In this document: positions 49,437-58,207 of the stretch, in pieces | Layout: every line of letters starts with the position of its first letter | Numbering within the stretch: the stretch's first letter is position 1 | NCBI RefSeq assembly: GCF_001612885.1 | Contig: NZ_BDBH01000016.1 | Coordinates: 1 to 64,000, forward strand | Length of the DNA: 64,000 bases | From: Nocardia harenae NBRC 108248 | Lineage (GTDB): Bacteria; Actinomycetota; Actinomycetes; Mycobacteriales; Mycobacteriaceae | Direction of reading: 5' to 3' | The notes under the pieces: generated by a model | Databases searched by the model: none | The model's input: the letters and a program-made list of their open reading frames with translations, nothing else | Told to the model about the DNA's origin: nothing | Made by a program: the position numbers and the translations under genes

Positions 49437-49754
49437 ATGGCGGTGCACGTGATCGGACGATCGCTGATGACCAGCGACCGGACCGACCATCAGGCCAAGT
49501 CCGTCGGCACCGGAGGGTGGGTGGTGTCGTTTCTGCCCGGTCGCACCCTCACGCTGGAGCAGGCGACCGCGGCGATGCAGGCGGCGGAGGCGGTGGTGAC
49601 GGTCGGCGCTCTGGCCGGTCAGGTCGGGCTCACCGCCATGGAGACGGTCGGGCTGGCGATGCAGGAGCCGCCGTGGCCCGCGCCGTCCGCCGCGCAGGCC
49701 GTCCGCCCGGCGCGGCTGCGCGGGCTGGTCTCCGCGGTGGCCCAGCGAGCCTGA
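49437..49754 (+). CDS. Hypothetical protein
   Basis: 105 residues from an ATG with GGGGAGA nine nt upstream. It starts MAVHVIGRSLMTSDRTDHQA, followed by GGWVVSFLPGRTLTLEQATA and an amphipathic helix MQAAEAVVTVGALAG. The regular pattern and good ribosome site support a real gene. No family recognised. It ends ten bp from the convergent methyltransferase. Confidence 0.6.
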   Translation: MAVHVIGRSLMTSDRTDHQAKSVGTGGWVVSFLPGRTLTLEQATAAMQAAEAVVTVGALAGQVGLTAMETVGLAMQEPPWPAPSAAQAVRPARLRGLVSAVAQRA

Positions 49755-49764
49755 CAGCCAACTT

Positions 49765-50580
49765 TCAGCGACCGGCCGGTCGGTCCGGTGCAATGGCCAC
49801 CACGACCAGATTGCTGACGAGTAACTCGCGGATAATCGGGATGCGCACGAGCCACCACGCCCAGCGTGGGTGGTAGCGCGGGAAAATCGCCTCGACCTGC
49901 GCGGGAGTGCGGGAGGCCCAGCGGAGTCCGGCCGCGGCGCGGACCGCGAAGAGCGATCGGCCGAACCGGTTCTTCGGCTCTCGGCCGTGCTTGCGCCGGT
50001 ACTTGCGCGCGGCGTACTCGCCACCCAGGTAGTGCCATGGCCCGGTCTCGTGGCCACCGAACGGGCCGTGCCACACGGTGTAGGAGAGCACGACCAGCCC
50101 GCCGGGGCGGGTCACCCGGACCATCTCGTCCGCCATCAGCCAGGGGTCGGGGACGTGCTCGGCCACATTCGAGGACAGGCAGATGTCCACCGCGCCGTCC
50201 CGGAAGGGCAGCGCCATGCCGGAGCCGCGCACCGCGCCCGGCACCGAGAGCCCGGCGGCGTGCATCTCCGATGGGTCCGGCTCCACCGGCAGGTAGCGCG
50301 CCCCCGCGCGGTCGAACTCGTCGGCGAAGTAGCCGGGGCCGCCGCCCACGTCGAGCACGGTGGTGCCGGTGAGGTCGCGGCCAGTGGCGTCGAGGTAGAA
50401 GTCCGCGATCAGCTCGGCGGTGTCGGTCGCGAGGCCGCCGTAGAAGACGGCGGGGTCGGACTGCTCGAAGCGGAAACTGCCGAGCAGCCGCAGGGAGCGG
50501 CGCAGCGTCGCGCGCCGGGCGAAGGTCGGGGTGCCGCGGCGGGCGGGCGTGGCCGCGCGCCGGGCGCGGTCGGTGTTCAC
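49765..50580 (-). CDS. SAM-dependent methyltransferase (Rv0224c-like)
   Basis: 271 residues from a GTG at 50580; a GTG at 50592 is also possible. The N-terminal FARRATLRRSLRLLGSFRFE is strongly like Rv0224c, as is LSSNVAEHVPDPW followed by VVLSYTVWHGPFGGHE. The SAM motif is VLDVGGGPGYFADEF. The substrate is unknown. Position beside a glycosyltransferase suggests a glycan or glycolipid acceptor. Confidence 0.88.
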   Translation of the reverse strand: MNTDRARRAATPARRGTPTFARRATLRRSLRLLGSFRFEQSDPAVFYGGLATDTAELIADFYLDATGRDLTGTTVLDVGGGPGYFADEFDRAGARYLPVEPDPSEMHAAGLSVPGAVRGSGMALPFRDGAVDICLSSNVAEHVPDPWLMADEMVRVTRPGGLVVLSYTVWHGPFGGHETGPWHYLGGEYAARKYRRKHGREPKNRFGRSLFAVRAAAGLRWASRTPAQVEAIFPRYHPRWAWWLVRIPIIRELLVSNLVVVAIAPDRPAGR

Positions 50581-50712
50581 GGCTCGGAGCACGGCGCCGA
50601 GTCTCGCACAGCGGCGCGGGGCGGCGGCCCGGGAGATGTCCGGTCCGGCGCGGAGCCGGGGATATAGGGTGTATCGACATTCCCGGCCGACGACGACGAG
50701 AGAAGCTCCATC

Positions 50713-51894
50713 GTGCGCGAAGTGCTCCTGCTCTGCTGGCGCGATACCGGGCACCCGCAGGGCGGCGGCAGCGAGCGGTACCTGGAGCGGGTGGGGGCGC
50801 GGCTGGCGGCGCAGGGCGTCAAGGTCACGCTGCGCACCGCCGGGTACCGCGGCGCGGCGCGGCGGGAGCGGGTCGACGGGATCGAGATCAGCCGCGGCGG
50901 CGGGCGCTACACCGTCTACCCGCGGGCGCTGGCCGCCATCCTGCTCGGCCGGATCGGGGTCGGGCCGCTGCGCGGGCTGCGGCCGGACGCGGTGATCGAC
51001 ACCCAGAACGGCATCCCCTTCTTCGCCACCCTGGCCGCGGGCGCGCCCGCCGTCGTGCTGGTGCACCACGGGCACCGCGAGCAGTGGCCGGTGGCGGGCG
51101 TCCTGGTCGGGCGGATCGGCTGGTGGATCGAGTCGTGGCTCTCGCCGCGGGTGCACCGGCGGAATCAGTACCTCACCGTCTCGCTGCCATCGGCCGAGGA
51201 GCTGGCCACGCTCGGGGTGCGGCGCGAGCGGATCGCGGTCGTGCGCAATGGCGCCGAGCCGGTGCCCGCCGGGGTGCGCCCCGGCGACCGGGAGACCCGG
51301 GCGGCGGCGCCCCGGCTCGTCGTGCTCTCCCGGCTGGTGCCGCACAAGCAGATCGAGGACGCGCTGGACGCCACCGCCGCGCTGCGCGGCCGCTTCCCCG
51401 GGCTGCGGCTCGACGTCATCGGCGACGGGTGGTGGGCGGAGAACCTGAAGGCGTACGCGCGCGAGCTGGCCATTGCCGACGCGGTGACCTTCCACGGGCA
51501 CGTGGACGAGGAGCGCAAGCACGAGCTGCTCGGGCGGGCCTGGGTGCAGGTGCTGCCCTCGCGCAAGGAGGGGTGGGGGCTGGCCGTGATCGAGGCGGCG
51601 CAGCACGGGGTGCCGACGATCGGGTACCGGAGTTCGCGCGGGCTCACCGACTCCATCGTCGATGGGGTGACCGGGGTTCTCGTCGACGATGCCGAGCAGC
51701 TCGCGGCGGCCGCGGCGGAGCTGCTGGGGGACGGGCCGGGGCGGGCCGTCATGGGGGAGAAGGCGCGGGCGCGGGCGCGGGAGTTCTCCTGGGAGCAGAC
51801 GGGGGACGGGGTGCACACGGTGCTGGCCGCTGCGGCCTCGGGTGGGTATGTCAGTGGGCTGATCGGGGCGCGGGAGAGTTCCGAGCTCGGTTGA
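50713..51894 (+). CDS. GT4-family glycosyltransferase (Rv0225-like)
   Basis: 393 residues from a GTG at 50713. GT-B fold landmarks: GGGSERYLERVGARLAAQG, LVHHGHREQW, LVVLSRLVPHKQIEDALDAT, IGDGWWAENL and the EX7E-like SRKEGWGLAVIEAAQHG. It transfers a sugar from a nucleotide donor in the cytoplasm. It is divergent from the methyltransferase, and its end overlaps the next convergent gene by 44 bp. Confidence 0.88.
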   Translation: MREVLLLCWRDTGHPQGGGSERYLERVGARLAAQGVKVTLRTAGYRGAARRERVDGIEISRGGGRYTVYPRALAAILLGRIGVGPLRGLRPDAVIDTQNGIPFFATLAAGAPAVVLVHHGHREQWPVAGVLVGRIGWWIESWLSPRVHRRNQYLTVSLPSAEELATLGVRRERIAVVRNGAEPVPAGVRPGDRETRAAAPRLVVLSRLVPHKQIEDALDATAALRGRFPGLRLDVIGDGWWAENLKAYARELAIADAVTFHGHVDEERKHELLGRAWVQVLPSRKEGWGLAVIEAAQHGVPTIGYRSSRGLTDSIVDGVTGVLVDDAEQLAAAAAELLGDGPGRAVMGEKARARAREFSWEQTGDGVHTVLAAAASGGYVSGLIGARESSELG

Positions 51895-53737
51895 GCGGTG
51901 GCCGCGCGCCGCGCGGGCGGCGTTTCGGGTGGAGCGCGGCGGTGGCCGCGGCGCCGACGAGCAACAGGGCGGCCCAGAGCAGGTGGGTTCCGCCCGTGAT
52001 GCGGCGGGCGTCCGGGCCGGGCCGGTCGGGGAGGGCGGGGCCGGGGACGCGGTAGAGGGTGAGGTCCGCGTCGGTGTAGACCGGGGCCCCGAGCTGCGCG
52101 AGGGTGCGGGCGGACTCGCCGAGCGGCCCGGGGGTGCGGTGCTCGACCAGGATCCAGCCGACGCCGGAAGCGGCGACCTCACCCGCGGGTGCGCCGGCGA
52201 GCAGCGCCCGCTCGACCCGCGCCGCGCGCCTGCCCTCGCCGGTGACGGTGCCGCTGCGCACCGGGAGTTCGCCGGTCTGGAGTACGTCGGCCGGGAGCAG
52301 TCGCGGGGCGGGGTCGAGCACCGGCGGCTCGCCCGACCAGGGGAAGCGGCGGAACATGCCGCCGGGGAGTACCGCGATATCGCCGGGGTGCCCTGCCTCC
52401 TCGATCGCGGTGGCCGCGCGGGCCCACCCGGCTGGGTAGCGCACCGGGCGCAGTGCGCCGCTCGCGCCGAACGCCAGATCGGCGAGCGGCAGGGTGAGCA
52501 GGGCGATGAGCAGCGCCGCGACGGCGACCGGCGCCCGCCGGGCGAGCACCACCGCGCCCGCCGCTGCCGCGAGGGTGTAAGCGGGGACGGCGAGGGCCAC
52601 GTACTTCTGGGTGTCGCGGAGCAGTCCGGCGCCGGGGATCGCCGTCACCAGTCGCTCGCCGAGGTCGAGGCCGAAGGGGGTGGCGCCGAGCGCGGGCAGC
52701 ACGATCGCGGCCAGCGCGACTCCGGCGAGAGTGCGGCGCAGGGCGGTCTCGTCGCGGAGCCCGGCGGCGAGCAGGCGGCGCAGGCCGGCCCCGACGAGCA
52801 GGAGCAGCAGTGCGGTGCCGATCAGGGCGAGCGGGCCGGTGCGGGAAGCCGGGACGGCGTCGGCGTTCCAGATGCCGCCGAGCCCGGCCAGCGCACCGAG
52901 CGTGCCGAGGCCCGGCTCCGCGCGGGCGGCGAAGGCGGCGATTCCGGCGGGGTCCGAGTGCTCGCCCGCCGAGCCGGAGAGCGCGGCCGCCGCCAGCCAC
53001 GGGGCGGCGGTGCCGAGCCAGAGCAGAGCGGTGCCCGGGATGCGGCGCGGGCCAACCGTGAGCAGGGCGAGTGCGCCCGCCAGGAGCGCGCCGGTCGGGG
53101 TGAGGCCCGCTGCCGCCAGGCACAGGGTGAGCGCGGCCCAGGCGGCGAGCCTGGTTCGGCCGGTGACGTGGCTGTCGCGCAGGCGCAGTGCCGCGAGGAC
53201 CGTCCACGGCAGGGCGGCGTAGCCGGTGAGCAGGCTCCAGTGGCCCTGCAGCAGGCGCTCGGCCACGTACGGATTCCAGAGCGCCACCGTCACCGCGACC
53301 AGCTGCGCGTACAGCGGTGCGTTCAGCAGTCGGCGGGCGAGCACGCCCGCGCCGACCCCGGCTGCCCACAGCGCGAGCAGCAGGACGGCCTTCACCACCA
53401 GCCCGCCGTCCACCACGGTGGAGAGCACGGCAAGCGCCGCGTCCTGCGGGACGGCTCGCGGGGCGGCGTCGCCGAGGCCGAGTGCGGAATCGGTCAGGTA
53501 CGAGCGCGGTGTGCTCACGGCGTCGCGCAGCAGGAGATGCCCCGGGGCGAGGAGGGGGGCGAGGATCAGCACAGCGAGCAGTGCGCTGTAGGCCGGAACG
53601 GCCGCGGCGCGCAACCGTGCGCGAGCGGGCGCCCCGCTGTCCGCGGTGGCTGTCGCGGGCACCCGACCAGCCGCCTCGTCCGGGGGCGGAGCCCCACCGG
53701 GGCTCTGCGCCCCCACTTCCGGCCCTGACTCGCTCAC
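51851..53737 (-). CDS. Polytopic membrane protein (Rv0226c-like)
   Basis: 628 residues with about 12 spans and a C-terminal extracytoplasmic region (PVRYPAGWARAATAIEEAGH, VGWILVEHRTPGPLGESART). It resembles lipid-linked-sugar glycosyltransferases (GT-C) in layout, but no catalytic motif is assured. It begins with a GTG encoding MSESGPEVGAQ, a diverged copy of the start repeat at 32149, followed by a disordered linker. The 3' end overlaps the glycosyltransferase gene. Confidence 0.78.
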   Translation of the reverse strand: MSESGPEVGAQSPGGAPPPDEAAGRVPATATADSGAPARARLRAAAVPAYSALLAVLILAPLLAPGHLLLRDAVSTPRSYLTDSALGLGDAAPRAVPQDAALAVLSTVVDGGLVVKAVLLLALWAAGVGAGVLARRLLNAPLYAQLVAVTVALWNPYVAERLLQGHWSLLTGYAALPWTVLAALRLRDSHVTGRTRLAAWAALTLCLAAAGLTPTGALLAGALALLTVGPRRIPGTALLWLGTAAPWLAAAALSGSAGEHSDPAGIAAFAARAEPGLGTLGALAGLGGIWNADAVPASRTGPLALIGTALLLLLVGAGLRRLLAAGLRDETALRRTLAGVALAAIVLPALGATPFGLDLGERLVTAIPGAGLLRDTQKYVALAVPAYTLAAAAGAVVLARRAPVAVAALLIALLTLPLADLAFGASGALRPVRYPAGWARAATAIEEAGHPGDIAVLPGGMFRRFPWSGEPPVLDPAPRLLPADVLQTGELPVRSGTVTGEGRRAARVERALLAGAPAGEVAASGVGWILVEHRTPGPLGESARTLAQLGAPVYTDADLTLYRVPGPALPDRPGPDARRITGGTHLLWAALLLVGAAATAALHPKRRPRGARPPLNRARNSPAPRSAH

Positions 53738-53808
53738 GCCGGATCACCCTACGGTCCGGCGGTGGGCCGGGGCGGCACGGGCCGCGGGGCGGGTGCGACG
53801 ATGGGGCC

Positions 53809-55125
53809 GTGTCCGCTGCGCGTCGTCCTCCCCTGGTGGCGGATCTGACGTTGGTGACGGCGGGCGCCATGGTCGCCAATGCGGCGGGGTACCTGCTGCA
53901 GCTGCTGGCCGGGCGGTGGCTCGGCGCGGCGGGGTACAGCGAGTTCGCGAGCCTGCTCGCGGTGCAGCTGCTGTGCGCGGTGCCCGCGCTCGCCCTGCAG
54001 AACGTGATCGCGCGGGAACTCGTGCGCGGGGCGCCGGTCGCCGCGCTGCGCGCCACCCGCACCCGGTGCGCCGTCATCGTGGCGGCGCTCGCCGCGCTGC
54101 TGGTGCCGGTGGTGTCGGTGGCGCTCGATATCGGCGCGCTCGCCTGCACGGCGGCGCTGGTCGCCGCGCCCGCGCTGGTGCTGGTCTCCGGGGAGCAGGG
54201 GATCCTGCAGGGGCAGCGGCGGTTCCGCGCGCTCGCCGTCGTCCTGGGCTGCACCGGCATCGCGCGGGTCATCCCAGCCCTGACGGTCCTCGCCCTCGGC
54301 GCCGGAGCCGCCGCCGCCCTCACCGCGGCCGCCCTCGGCCTCGCCGCCGCCGCGGCCTACGCCCGCTACACCGCGCGCAGTGGGGTGAAGGCGGCTCGGG
54401 CCGCCACCTCGCCCGCCCGGACCGGCGATTCCGCCGCCTGCGGTGCCACGACCGCCGCGGTCGCCGCGATCCCCACCGCCGGAGCTGCTGTCTCCGCGCT
54501 CGGCGATCGCCGGACCGCCGTCCGGGAACGCACGGCGGGGGTCACCGCGGTGCTGCGGGCGGCGCAGGTGCAGGCGGCGCTCATGGCACTCTCCTCGGCG
54601 GACCTGATCCTGGCCCGCATCGTCCTGGACGAGGCGGACGCGGGCCGCTACGCCCTCGGCACCATCGCGACGAAGATAGCGTTCTGGCTCCCGCAGGCGG
54701 TCGGCGTCGTGCTGTACCCGCGGATGGCGCAGCCCGCGCAGTCCGCGCGCGCCATCCGCGACGCGCTGGCGGTGCTCTCCGGAATCGGCGTCGCCGCGGT
54801 CGCGGGCGCCGCGCTCGCCGCACCGCTCGCCCCGATCTTCGCGGGCGCCGACTACGCCCCGGTGCAGAACCTGCTCTGGCTCTTCGCCCTGCACGGCGCG
54901 ATCCTCGCGGTACTGCAGGGCGCCCTGCTCTCCGCCATCGCCGTGGACCGCACCGCCCCGGCGGCGCTCACCTGGGTCGGGCTCGCGGCCGAGGTGGTGC
55001 TCATGGCGACGCTCGCGCACTCGGTGCCCGCGCTGGTCACCGTGGCCGCGTGCACCGCGACGGTGACGACGGCGCTGGTCGCGGCGGTGGTCCTGCGCAC
55101 CGCGGCGCGCCGCGGCACGACCTGA
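53809..55125 (+). CDS. Polysaccharide/lipid flippase-like membrane protein (MOP superfamily)
   Basis: 438 residues from a GTG at 53809. It has about 12 spans with the Wzx-like start TLVTAGAMVANAAGYLLQLL and AGRWLGAAGYSEFASLLAVQ. The middle part holds a long cytoplasmic loop. It then has VLDEADAGRYALGTIATKIA and AVGVVLYPRMAQPAQ. It likely flips a lipid-linked glycan. It diverges from the Rv0226c-like gene; no homologue sits at this point in my memory of the M. tuberculosis order. Confidence 0.8.
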   Translation: MSAARRPPLVADLTLVTAGAMVANAAGYLLQLLAGRWLGAAGYSEFASLLAVQLLCAVPALALQNVIARELVRGAPVAALRATRTRCAVIVAALAALLVPVVSVALDIGALACTAALVAAPALVLVSGEQGILQGQRRFRALAVVLGCTGIARVIPALTVLALGAGAAAALTAAALGLAAAAAYARYTARSGVKAARAATSPARTGDSAACGATTAAVAAIPTAGAAVSALGDRRTAVRERTAGVTAVLRAAQVQAALMALSSADLILARIVLDEADAGRYALGTIATKIAFWLPQAVGVVLYPRMAQPAQSARAIRDALAVLSGIGVAAVAGAALAAPLAPIFAGADYAPVQNLLWLFALHGAILAVLQGALLSAIAVDRTAPAALTWVGLAAEVVLMATLAHSVPALVTVAACTATVTTALVAAVVLRTAARRGTT

Positions 55126-55154
55126 GTGTCGGTGCCGAGGCGCACACTGACCCG

Positions 55155-55484
55155 ATGGCGTACGACGAGAAACTCGCCGACCGGGTCCGCGCGCTCCTGG
55201 AGCCGGGCCCGTTCACCGAGAAGAAGATGTTCGGCGGCCTCGCCTTCCTGCTCCGCGGCCACATGGCGGTCACGGTGAGCGGCAGGGGCGGGATCATGGT
55301 GCGGGTCGACCCGGACGAGGGCCGCGGGCTGCTCGACGGCACCGCGGTCACCCCCATGGTCATGGCGGGCCGGGAAGTGGACGGCTGGCTCCGGGTCAGC
55401 GCCGCGGCCGTCGCCGACGACACCGCCCTGCGCACCTGGGTCGCGCGCGGCACCGATTTCGTCGCGACCCTGCCCCCGAAATGA
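55155..55484 (+). CDS. TfoX N-terminal domain protein
   Basis: 109 residues matching the TfoX/Sxy N-terminal fold: AYDEKLADRVRALLEPGPFT, EKKMFGGLAFLLRGHMAVTV and MVMAGREVDGWLRVSA. Stand-alone TfoX_N proteins are widespread in actinobacteria and have no known competence role there. The gene is followed by a 13-bp terminator. Confidence 0.87.
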   Translation: MAYDEKLADRVRALLEPGPFTEKKMFGGLAFLLRGHMAVTVSGRGGIMVRVDPDEGRGLLDGTAVTPMVMAGREVDGWLRVSAAAVADDTALRTWVARGTDFVATLPPK

Positions 55485-55518
55485 GGAAGGCCCCCGGCGC
55501 GCACACCGGGGGCCTTCC
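55485..55518. terminator. Bidirectional intrinsic terminator
   Basis: The perfect 13-bp stem ggaaggcccccgg / ccgggggccttcc, loop 8 nt, lies directly after the TfoX stop and 12 bp from the convergent DUF3068 stop. Runs of T are short, but the stem is very stable. Confidence 0.88.
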
Positions 55519-55529
55519 CTACCGCGACC

Positions 55530-56687
55530 TCAGGGCCGCTTGTTGATGTCGATCCGCTCGGTCGGCGCATCCGGGTTGCCGCGCGGCCTGCCCCCGGCGG
55601 GCGGCGCGGTCGACGGGCCGGAGCCGCCGAACGGCGCGGCGCGCTGCATCGCGGGCTGGGCGCTGCCGCCGCTGCGCAGGCCGAGCAGCACGCCGACGAT
55701 CAGCGCGATCACACCGAGCACGCCGAAGACGATCGGCAGGATCCGGCCGTACAGCGAGAGCCGGTCGATATTGTCCTTGGCCACCGCGAGCTGCGACTCG
55801 ATCGTGTTCTCGTCGAACACCACGTGCGACTTGAGCGCCGTCACCTCGGGGTTGTCGGCGGTGCGGGAGTAGTAGATGTTCAGCGCCTCGCCGCCCTTGA
55901 CCACGGTGCCGGTCTGCGGCTCCACCCACAGGTCGCGGGTGTTGCTGTACCAGCGGAACATGGTCACCGGGGTGTCGCCGCCCTCGACGCCCCACTTGGC
56001 GGCGGGCAGCGTCAGCCTGTTGGTCGGCGAGGCGACCACGTCGTTCAGGTTGGTCGGCGGCACGACCTGCTGGAAGTGGTAGACCTTGGTGCTGTTGATC
56101 TCGGTCTCCTCGATGAAGTTCATGTCGGAGGTCTTGCGCGCGTTGAGATCGAAGTACGGGTAGGTCTTCTTCTCGGTGCCGATCGGGAACCGGTACTGCA
56201 GGCCGGTGTGCTGCACCGGGTCGGCGATGCTCTCGCCTTCCCTGGTGGTGGTCACGGCGATCGAGCCGTTCGGCTCGGTGCTGACCGGCTCACCGGTGAC
56301 GCGGTCGATGGTGACCCGGTCGACGGTGGCGGTGAGCAGGCCGGTGTCGCCCTGCTTGTCGATCCGCCGGAGCGTCTGGCCCGCCTGCACCGTCATCTCG
56401 TCGGCGTTCGACGGGTCCTCGACGGTGAGGAAACGCTGCGAGATCAGCGGAACGTTGCTGTCCACCTTGGCCGATCCCTCGGGCGCGCTGAGCGACCTGG
56501 AGTCGAGCACCAGGCTCTCCTCGCCCTCCTGGCTCGCCGCGATCGTGGTGATCTCCAGGTCGAGGGGAGTCTTGGCGACCTTGCCGACGGTGTAGGTCGG
56601 GATCAGCAGCGCCGCGACGATCAGCAACGCACCGAGACCCACGAGCAGGCAGGCCACCGTCCTTCGGGTTCCGGCACTCAGTGCCAT
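55530..56687 (-). CDS. DUF3068 (PorA-family) envelope protein, Rv0227c-like
   Basis: 385 residues from the ATG at 56687 after GAGGAGAG. An N-terminal membrane anchor (TVACLLVGLGALLIVAALLI) precedes a large extracytoplasmic domain (YTVGKVAKTPLDLEITTIA, FRWYSNTRDLWVEPQTGTVV). A second span (ILPIVFGVLGVIALIVGVLL) comes near the C-terminus, followed by a proline/glycine tail. The family is conserved in mycolic-acid bacteria; its function is not firmly defined. Confidence 0.9.
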   Translation of the reverse strand: MALSAGTRRTVACLLVGLGALLIVAALLIPTYTVGKVAKTPLDLEITTIAASQEGEESLVLDSRSLSAPEGSAKVDSNVPLISQRFLTVEDPSNADEMTVQAGQTLRRIDKQGDTGLLTATVDRVTIDRVTGEPVSTEPNGSIAVTTTREGESIADPVQHTGLQYRFPIGTEKKTYPYFDLNARKTSDMNFIEETEINSTKVYHFQQVVPPTNLNDVVASPTNRLTLPAAKWGVEGGDTPVTMFRWYSNTRDLWVEPQTGTVVKGGEALNIYYSRTADNPEVTALKSHVVFDENTIESQLAVAKDNIDRLSLYGRILPIVFGVLGVIALIVGVLLGLRSGGSAQPAMQRAAPFGGSGPSTAPPAGGRPRGNPDAPTERIDINKRP

Positions 56688-56885
56688 GCAACTCTCCTCG
56701 TCGTAGAACAGACGTTCCGGCGAGCAGCGAGGCGGGCCGCGTTGCTCGTGAGCCCAGACACTAACAGTCCGATGTCTTACCATGCGGTGCCGAGCCCGGA
56801 TTGAACGGAGAAAACGTGCCAGTCCCGTAATCGGGATCATTCGGGCGATGCCGAGTGCCCCGCCGCCGGGGCAGACTGGAGTGCC

Positions 56886-58043
56886 GTGACCGCCACCGCC
56901 CGCACCGATCCGGCCCCGGACGCCGCCGCGCCGGTGCGGCCGCGGTCCTTCGTCCCCGCGCTGGAGGGGATGCGCGGCCTGGCGGCGCTCGGCGTGTTGC
57001 TCACGCACGTGGCGTTCCAGACCGCGGCGACCGCGATCCCGGTGGTCGGGCCGATTCTCTCGCGCTTCGACATGGCGGTGGCGCTGTTCTTCGGCCTCTC
57101 CGGCTTCCTGCTCTGGCGCCCGCACGCCGCCGCCGCGCGCGGGCTCGGCGCCGCGCCCGCGGCCGGGTACTACTTCCGGCACCGGGCCGCGCGGATCCTG
57201 CCCGCCTACTGGGTGGTGGTCGCGGTGGTGCTGGTGCTGCTGCCGAACGCGGCGGCCACCGCGGGGCTCCGGGTGTGGGTCTCCAACCTGTTGCTGCTGC
57301 AGGTGTTCGTCCCCTTGACGCTCACCGACGGGCTGACCCAGATGTGGAGCCTCTCGGTGGAGGTGGCCTTCTATCTGGTGCTGCCGCTGCTCGCGCTCGC
57401 GATGCTGCGGCTGCGCGGCGCGGCCGCCCGCTGGCGGGTCCCGGCGGTGCTCGCGCTCGCCGCGGTGACGCTCGGCTGGAATCTCCTCCCGGTGCCGACC
57501 CCCGATGCCATCCACGCCGACAACTGGCTGCCGGGGTACCTGCCCTGGTTCGCCGCCGGGATGTTGCTTGCCGAACTGGCCTACGTTGTCCAGCCGGGTT
57601 CACGCTGGGAGCGCATCGCCGGGCGCAGGCGCTGGATGTGGACGCTGGCGCTGCTCGCCTTCCTGCTCTCGGCCACCGAGCTCGCGGGCCCGCCCGGGTT
57701 GGTGCGGGCCGAGCCGTGGCAGTACGTGGTGAAGGTGGGGCTCGGTGCGCTCATCGGCTTCGGGCTGCTCGCGCCGCTGGTGCTGTGCGACCGGCCGCGC
57801 CCGCTGCTCTCCGCGCCGGTGGCGCTGGCGGTGGGGCGCTGGTCCTACGGCATCTTCATCTGGCACCTCGCGGTGCTCTGGGTGATCTTCCCGGTCTTCG
57901 GCATCCTGCCGTTCAGCGGCAGCTTCGCGAAGGTGCTGCTGCTCACCGTCGCCTTCACGCTGCCGGTGGCGGCGGCGAGCTACGCGCTGGTCGAGGAGCC
58001 GTGCCGGCAATTCGCCCGGCGCTTCGACCGACCGAGGCCCTGA
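56886..58043 (+). CDS. Acyltransferase 3 family membrane protein (Rv0228-like)
   Basis: 385 residues from a GTG at 56886. Acyltransferase_3 marks: FVPALEGMRGLAALGVLLTH (histidine), FFGLSGFLLWRPH, YYFRHRAARILPAYW and SLSVEVAFYLVLPLLAL. Ten spans. It transfers an acyl group, often acetyl or succinyl, to a glycan or lipid on the outer face. It is divergent from the DUF3068 gene. Confidence 0.9.
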   Translation: MTATARTDPAPDAAAPVRPRSFVPALEGMRGLAALGVLLTHVAFQTAATAIPVVGPILSRFDMAVALFFGLSGFLLWRPHAAAARGLGAAPAAGYYFRHRAARILPAYWVVVAVVLVLLPNAAATAGLRVWVSNLLLLQVFVPLTLTDGLTQMWSLSVEVAFYLVLPLLALAMLRLRGAAARWRVPAVLALAAVTLGWNLLPVPTPDAIHADNWLPGYLPWFAAGMLLAELAYVVQPGSRWERIAGRRRWMWTLALLAFLLSATELAGPPGLVRAEPWQYVVKVGLGALIGFGLLAPLVLCDRPRPLLSAPVALAVGRWSYGIFIWHLAVLWVIFPVFGILPFSGSFAKVLLLTVAFTLPVAAASYALVEEPCRQFARRFDRPRP

Positions 58044-58207
58044 CGCTCGATCTCGGGCAGGTGGTGTTGCGGCTCGTGCGCGACGAGCGCGGCGGCACCG
58101 GTCAATTGGCGGGCTAGATCAATCGTGGCCTGGGTGCGGAGATCGTGGCCAGCCGGGTCTCGTCGTGCTCGAAACCGCACTCCCGCGCAGCATTCCATGT
58201 GGTCGGG

